Origin: Veillonella absiana
Lineage (GTDB): Bacteria > Bacillota > Negativicutes > Veillonellales > Veillonellaceae
NCBI RefSeq assembly: GCF_032970905.1
Contig: NZ_JAWJZA010000001.1
Reading direction: 5' to 3' (one strand)
DNA: 64,000 nucleotides
In this document: positions 60,740-64,000 of the stretch, in pieces
Layout: the number at the start of each line of letters is the position of its first letter
Numbering within the stretch: position 1 is the stretch's first letter
Made by a program: the position numbers and the translations under genes
Notes under the pieces: generated by a model
The model's database searches: none
The model's input: the letters and a program-made list of their open reading frames with translations, nothing else
What the model was told of the DNA's origin: nothing

Positions 60740-61915
60740 TTATTTTGAAATTGCTGAGATTGATGTAAACATGGGATACATCACAGATACCACCAAAATT
60801 CCTACACCAATTCCCATTACACTAAGCAGAATAGGCTCTAATAAACGTTCTAGATTAGAAATATATCGTGCCAACATAGCCTCATAATAATGGCTACAAT
60901 GAGAGAGCATAGATACTAATTCCCCGCTCTCCTCGCCAATACTAACCATATCCCAAATAAATTCATTGCCTACATCACAATCCTGTAAGGATGTATGGAA
61001 TGTCTGTCCTTGACGTAAAGCTATACTAATTTGTTGAGCTCGTTCACGACCATATAAATTTTGCCATAATGGCTCCGTTAACGTAAGAGCTTCCAATAAG
61101 GATATCCCACTCTCTAATAACAATGCCCATACACGTAATATACCGGTGTAGTACATACAACTGAGCCACAACCATTGCTTCGACTGGCTCCATAGTCTTT
61201 TATGAATACGATGTTTTACTGTAGGTAATCGATATCCAATTACCATTGTAGCTACAAGTACAATACATATAGCGACACAGGCATAACTATGGTTGGTAAT
61301 CAAATCTCCTAGAGAAAATAATATTCTTGTCATCAACGGTAATTCAATCTTCATCGTTATGAATACTTTCTTAAAGGAAGGGAGTATAAATAGTACTGCA
61401 ACGAAAAAAAATACGACCATTAATGACAACAAAAATATTGGATAGCTGATAGCACTCATTATCTTTTGATGATGTTGTTGTTCTTTTTCATAGTAAGATT
61501 TTATGAGTTGAAAGCTTACACCTAACGTTCCTGCCACCTCACCTGCACGTAACAATGCAATCCCAATTTGTGGAAATCCACAATTTGTTAAAGATTGGGA
61601 TAAACTCTTACCCTGTTGTACATCAGCACAAATGGATTGATACGGTATTCTAGGGCTCTGTCTTTTTGATACGAGCTCCATAATTCTACGTAGAGGTATT
61701 CCCGATTCAATGAGTAGCCCCATTTGATAGGAGAATTCAATAATATCCTTATGTTTCCACTTCTTTGGTCTATGTTTCTTTACTGCTGTAATAGAAACAA
61801 TATATAGTTTTTCATGACGTAATCGAATTGCCACTTCATCAACAGAAGATGCCCAAATCTGTCCTTTCTTTTCTTGCCCCTCTATCGTTTGGGCAACATA
61901 TGCATAAGCCTCCAT
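60740..61915 (-). CDS. pilC: PilC/GspF-type platform protein
   Basis: The 391-residue integral membrane platform has a short N-terminal domain, two tandem T2SSF domains (about 55-180 and 255-380) and three membrane segments. Motifs include GLLIESGIPLRRIMELVS, LLRAGEVAGTLG and IGEESGELVSML. It couples the ATPases to pilin insertion. The ATG at 61915 has GAGGT 7 bases upstream. Follows pilT. Confidence 0.93.
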   Translation of the reverse strand: MEAYAYVAQTIEGQEKKGQIWASSVDEVAIRLRHEKLYIVSITAVKKHRPKKWKHKDIIEFSYQMGLLIESGIPLRRIMELVSKRQSPRIPYQSICADVQQGKSLSQSLTNCGFPQIGIALLRAGEVAGTLGVSFQLIKSYYEKEQQHHQKIMSAISYPIFLLSLMVVFFFVAVLFILPSFKKVFITMKIELPLMTRILFSLGDLITNHSYACVAICIVLVATMVIGYRLPTVKHRIHKRLWSQSKQWLWLSCMYYTGILRVWALLLESGISLLEALTLTEPLWQNLYGRERAQQISIALRQGQTFHTSLQDCDVGNEFIWDMVSIGEESGELVSMLSHCSHYYEAMLARYISNLERLLEPILLSVMGIGVGILVVSVMYPMFTSISAISK

Positions 61916-62000
61916 ATCCACTACCTCATTCTAGTAACTATCATTAGCTAGTATGACAGCAACCAAAACTACTCCTAGCCAAAACATTACGTAAAAACTA

Positions 62001-63005
62001 TCATAAAAGTTCCTTGAACAAATCTACCTGACCATACCTTAGAGCAAGTTTATTAACTGCCATTTCTAGAGTTTGCATAGGTGGCTGCGTTTCTTGGATT
62101 GATATAATTTGTGCTTCCTTCTTTGATCGAATGAGATTTGCAACAGCTCTCGTATTAATAAGGATATCTTTAGGTACTAAGAATTTATGCTCTAAGCGAA
62201 ACAATCGTTGACATAATACGACACGCAAAACTTGAGATAATTGACTGCGTATCTCATCTTGTTGTTCTGCACTAAACATAGAAATAATCCGATTAATAGC
62301 CAGGACTGAACGTTGTGTATGCATCGTTGCAAATACAAGATGACCTGTTTCAGCAGCATGCAGAGCCGCTTCTAACGTTTCTTTATCACGTAACTCTCCC
62401 ACCATAATAACGTCAGGATCTTCACGTAATGCATCTCGAATTCCTTCCGCCATAGAATTAATATGTATACCCAATTGTCGTTGATGAATGAGGCCCTTTT
62501 GATTGGTAAACTGAAATTCAATAGGATCTTCTAATGTTACAATATGCTTAGCCATTGTTTGATTAATAAACTCTAAACAACTCGCCATCGTATAAGATTT
62601 ACCTGATCCCGTAGGACCACAAGTGAGAATTAAACCATCCCTATATTGGCAAAAGGATTTTAATAACAAATCATCCTCTGTATCCCCTAGCACTAATTCT
62701 TTGTGGCTTAATATTCGCAACGTCCCACACACAGCATCGTTGGACTTGTACAAATGTGCACGAATGCGTGTTCCCTTATAGCTGAAAGCTTCATCTACAG
62801 AGCACCAACACTCTCTTGAGAGTATATGGCACAATTGCAACAATTCATCAATCATAATCGTGTCAGCCTTATAGGAAAGTTCATGTAAACCACTAGCATC
62901 TCTAGCATACACAGGCTGATGCTCTTCTAAATGAATATCTGTTGCCTCTAATCGATAAGCCTCCTCTAACACAGGGCCCAATTCGCTAAACAAGCATGTA
63001 CACAT
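62001..63005 (-). CDS. pilT: PilT-type retraction ATPase
   Basis: The 334-residue ATPase has the PilT N-terminal domain (ATDIHLEEHQPVY), Walker A GPTGSGKSYTM, the Asp box TLEDPIEF, Walker B GELRD, the His box ALHAAETGHLVFATMHT, and a C-terminal ANLIRSKKEAQI segment matching the AIRNLIRE retraction motif. The ATG at 63005 follows GGAGGTACGT; an extension to 63083 is rejected. Retraction pulls pili in for twitching or DNA uptake. Confidence 0.94.
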   Translation of the reverse strand: MCTCLFSELGPVLEEAYRLEATDIHLEEHQPVYARDASGLHELSYKADTIMIDELLQLCHILSRECWCSVDEAFSYKGTRIRAHLYKSNDAVCGTLRILSHKELVLGDTEDDLLLKSFCQYRDGLILTCGPTGSGKSYTMASCLEFINQTMAKHIVTLEDPIEFQFTNQKGLIHQRQLGIHINSMAEGIRDALREDPDVIMVGELRDKETLEAALHAAETGHLVFATMHTQRSVLAINRIISMFSAEQQDEIRSQLSQVLRVVLCQRLFRLEHKFLVPKDILINTRAVANLIRSKKEAQIISIQETQPPMQTLEMAVNKLALRYGQVDLFKELL

Positions 63006-63106
63006 ACGTACCTCCTTCATCACATGGCTTATTACACACTTATCATTGCTATACTTTAATTGAATGTATATGGCTAACATCAAATCAGTAATCCTACACA
63101 GTCCCC

Positions 63107-64000
63107 TTAAATAAGCAATCCCACACGTTGTACTTCCTCTAATGACGTTATCCCCTGTTCAATAGCTGATTTAGCAGATACTTCTAGAGTAGTTACCATA
63201 AACTCATCAGGCATATGCCAATTAGGTTGCTGCATAGGCACCTCCATTAATTCAAAAAGTGCCGTACGCCCGCTATACTGCCCATTACCATCTAATTTTC
63301 TTACAAGCCTCTGTGCAATAGCCCCCATCAATGTCGCTTTAATCAAATAAGGTTCTACCCCCATATCTTGCAATCGTTCAATGACACCCAGAGACGTATT
63401 CGTGTGTATAGTAGATAATACACGATGGCCTGTTAGAGCAGCCTGTACCGCTAAGCGTGCCGTTTCATTATCTCGTATTTCTCCAATCATTATAGAATCA
63501 GGATCTTGTCGTAAAATGGCGCGTAATCCTTTTGAAAATGTTAATCCGATTTTCTCGTTAATGCCTACCTGAATGGCCCCCTCAATATCAGCCTCTACAG
63601 GATCTTCTAAACAAATAAGTTTTGTTGTACTACGTGGTAGCATCATAAGCATGGAATATAAAGTAGCTGACTTTCCCGCTCCTGTTGGGCCATTAATAGT
63701 TAGTAAGCCATAAGGTCGTTTTAATAGCTCCTGTACATGTGTATATAACTCTTCACTCATTCCTAACTCTACTAAAGATTTATAGCTTCCTTCGTTTCCC
63801 ATCAAACGGCACACAATAGTTTCACCATATATACTCGGCATAGAGGAAACACGCATAGTAATCTCTTTATAATCAGATATACCTTGACGAATGAACTTCT
63901 TATCCCCTATATTTTGTTCCTGAATTTGATGACGATTCCATTTCCACCGACCATCTTGCGGTATCCGTTTCTCGCTAATATCCATGCCACTTAATACCTT
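63107..64000 (-). CDS. pilB: PilB/GspE-type extension ATPase (5' part beyond the window)
   Basis: The frame runs to the right edge, so about 300 C-terminal codons are visible. They carry VSSMPSIYGETIVCRL, Walker A GPTGAGKSATL, LEDPVE, ILRQDPDSIMIGEIRDNETA (Walker B) and LTGHRVLSTIHTN (His box). PilB powers pilus extension. After AQRLVRK the tetracysteine zinc loop normal for PilB/GspE is absent; KLDGNGQYSGRTALFEL follows directly. The missing N-terminal domains cannot be seen. First visible gene of the pilus operon. Confidence 0.92.
   Translation of the reverse strand, partial: KVLSGMDISEKRIPQDGRWKWNRHQIQEQNIGDKKFIRQGISDYKEITMRVSSMPSIYGETIVCRLMGNEGSYKSLVELGMSEELYTHVQELLKRPYGLLTINGPTGAGKSATLYSMLMMLPRSTTKLICLEDPVEADIEGAIQVGINEKIGLTFSKGLRAILRQDPDSIMIGEIRDNETARLAVQAALTGHRVLSTIHTNTSLGVIERLQDMGVEPYLIKATLMGAIAQRLVRKLDGNGQYSGRTALFELMEVPMQQPNWHMPDEFMVTTLEVSAKSAIEQGITSLEEVQRVGLLI

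Overview
The window is a gene-dense, low-GC stretch of bacterial chromosome, almost entirely housekeeping genes. It suggests a diderm member of the Firmicutes class Negativicutes, most likely Veillonella. Firmicute-type control is seen in CtsR/McsA, a CIRCE operator at groESL, a CcpN-like repressor and an ANTAR two-component system. A MacAB-type exporter and a type IV pilus locus fit a cell with two membranes. The genus is an inference from protein resemblance, not from a search. No insertion sequence, prophage, CRISPR array or clear foreign island was seen. Nearly all genes lie on the minus strand. The exceptions are an AdoMet-decarboxylase-like gene, rpmB and a class A penicillin-binding protein gene.

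Layout, left to right. 1-2.6 kb: mcsA (cut by the window edge) and ctsR, a divergent AdoMet-decarboxylase-like gene that lacks its catalytic serine, and a HAD phosphatase. 2.7-7.8 kb: the sufCBDSU iron-sulfur operon with a possible attenuated leader. 7.9-11.6 kb: lysA and groES-groEL under CIRCE. 11.7-17.5 kb: thiL-tsaE-tsaB-rimI-tsaD, tightly overlapping and continuing into a PdtaS/EutW-like histidine kinase and an ANTAR response regulator. 17.6-22.8 kb: cell-wall amidase and GerMN lipoprotein, a ComEC-like MBL lipoprotein, NAD(P)HX repair and acpS. 22.9-23.8 kb: tRNA-Leu(CAA) and surE. 24-27.3 kb: membrane GT2, pssA, psd and a TagA-type glycosyltransferase. 27.5-31.7 kb: guaB, a tautomerase, recG and rpmB.

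31.9-39 kb: a dGTPase-like HD protein, the PEP synthase regulatory kinase/phosphatase, a CcpN-like repressor, ppsA, a NUDIX hydrolase and tyrS. 39.3-46.5 kb: PBP1A, mutS2 and a two-module U32 protein. 46.6-50.7 kb: pheST behind a promoter and a terminator hairpin that carries a degenerate T-box-like sequence, then a hotdog thioesterase. 50.9-53.9 kb: a MacAB-type efflux operon. 54-55.6 kb: pfkA and aroK, overlapping out of frame by about 89 bases. 55.7-64 kb: a type IV pilus locus running pilB-pilT-pilC-major pilin-prepilin peptidase-four minor pilins-pilM-pilN-pilO.

Functional links: the t6A genes are largely together; PpsA sits beside its likely protein regulator and likely transcriptional regulator; Suf genes are in assembly order; the pilus locus holds the assembly ATPase, retraction ATPase, platform, pilins, peptidase and inner-membrane alignment proteins but no secretin within the window. 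The observations most worth a second look are the AdoMetDC pseudoenzyme, the pheS leader, minor pilins without Glu5, the aroK/pfkA overlap, the suf leader hairpin and the orphan ANTAR system.
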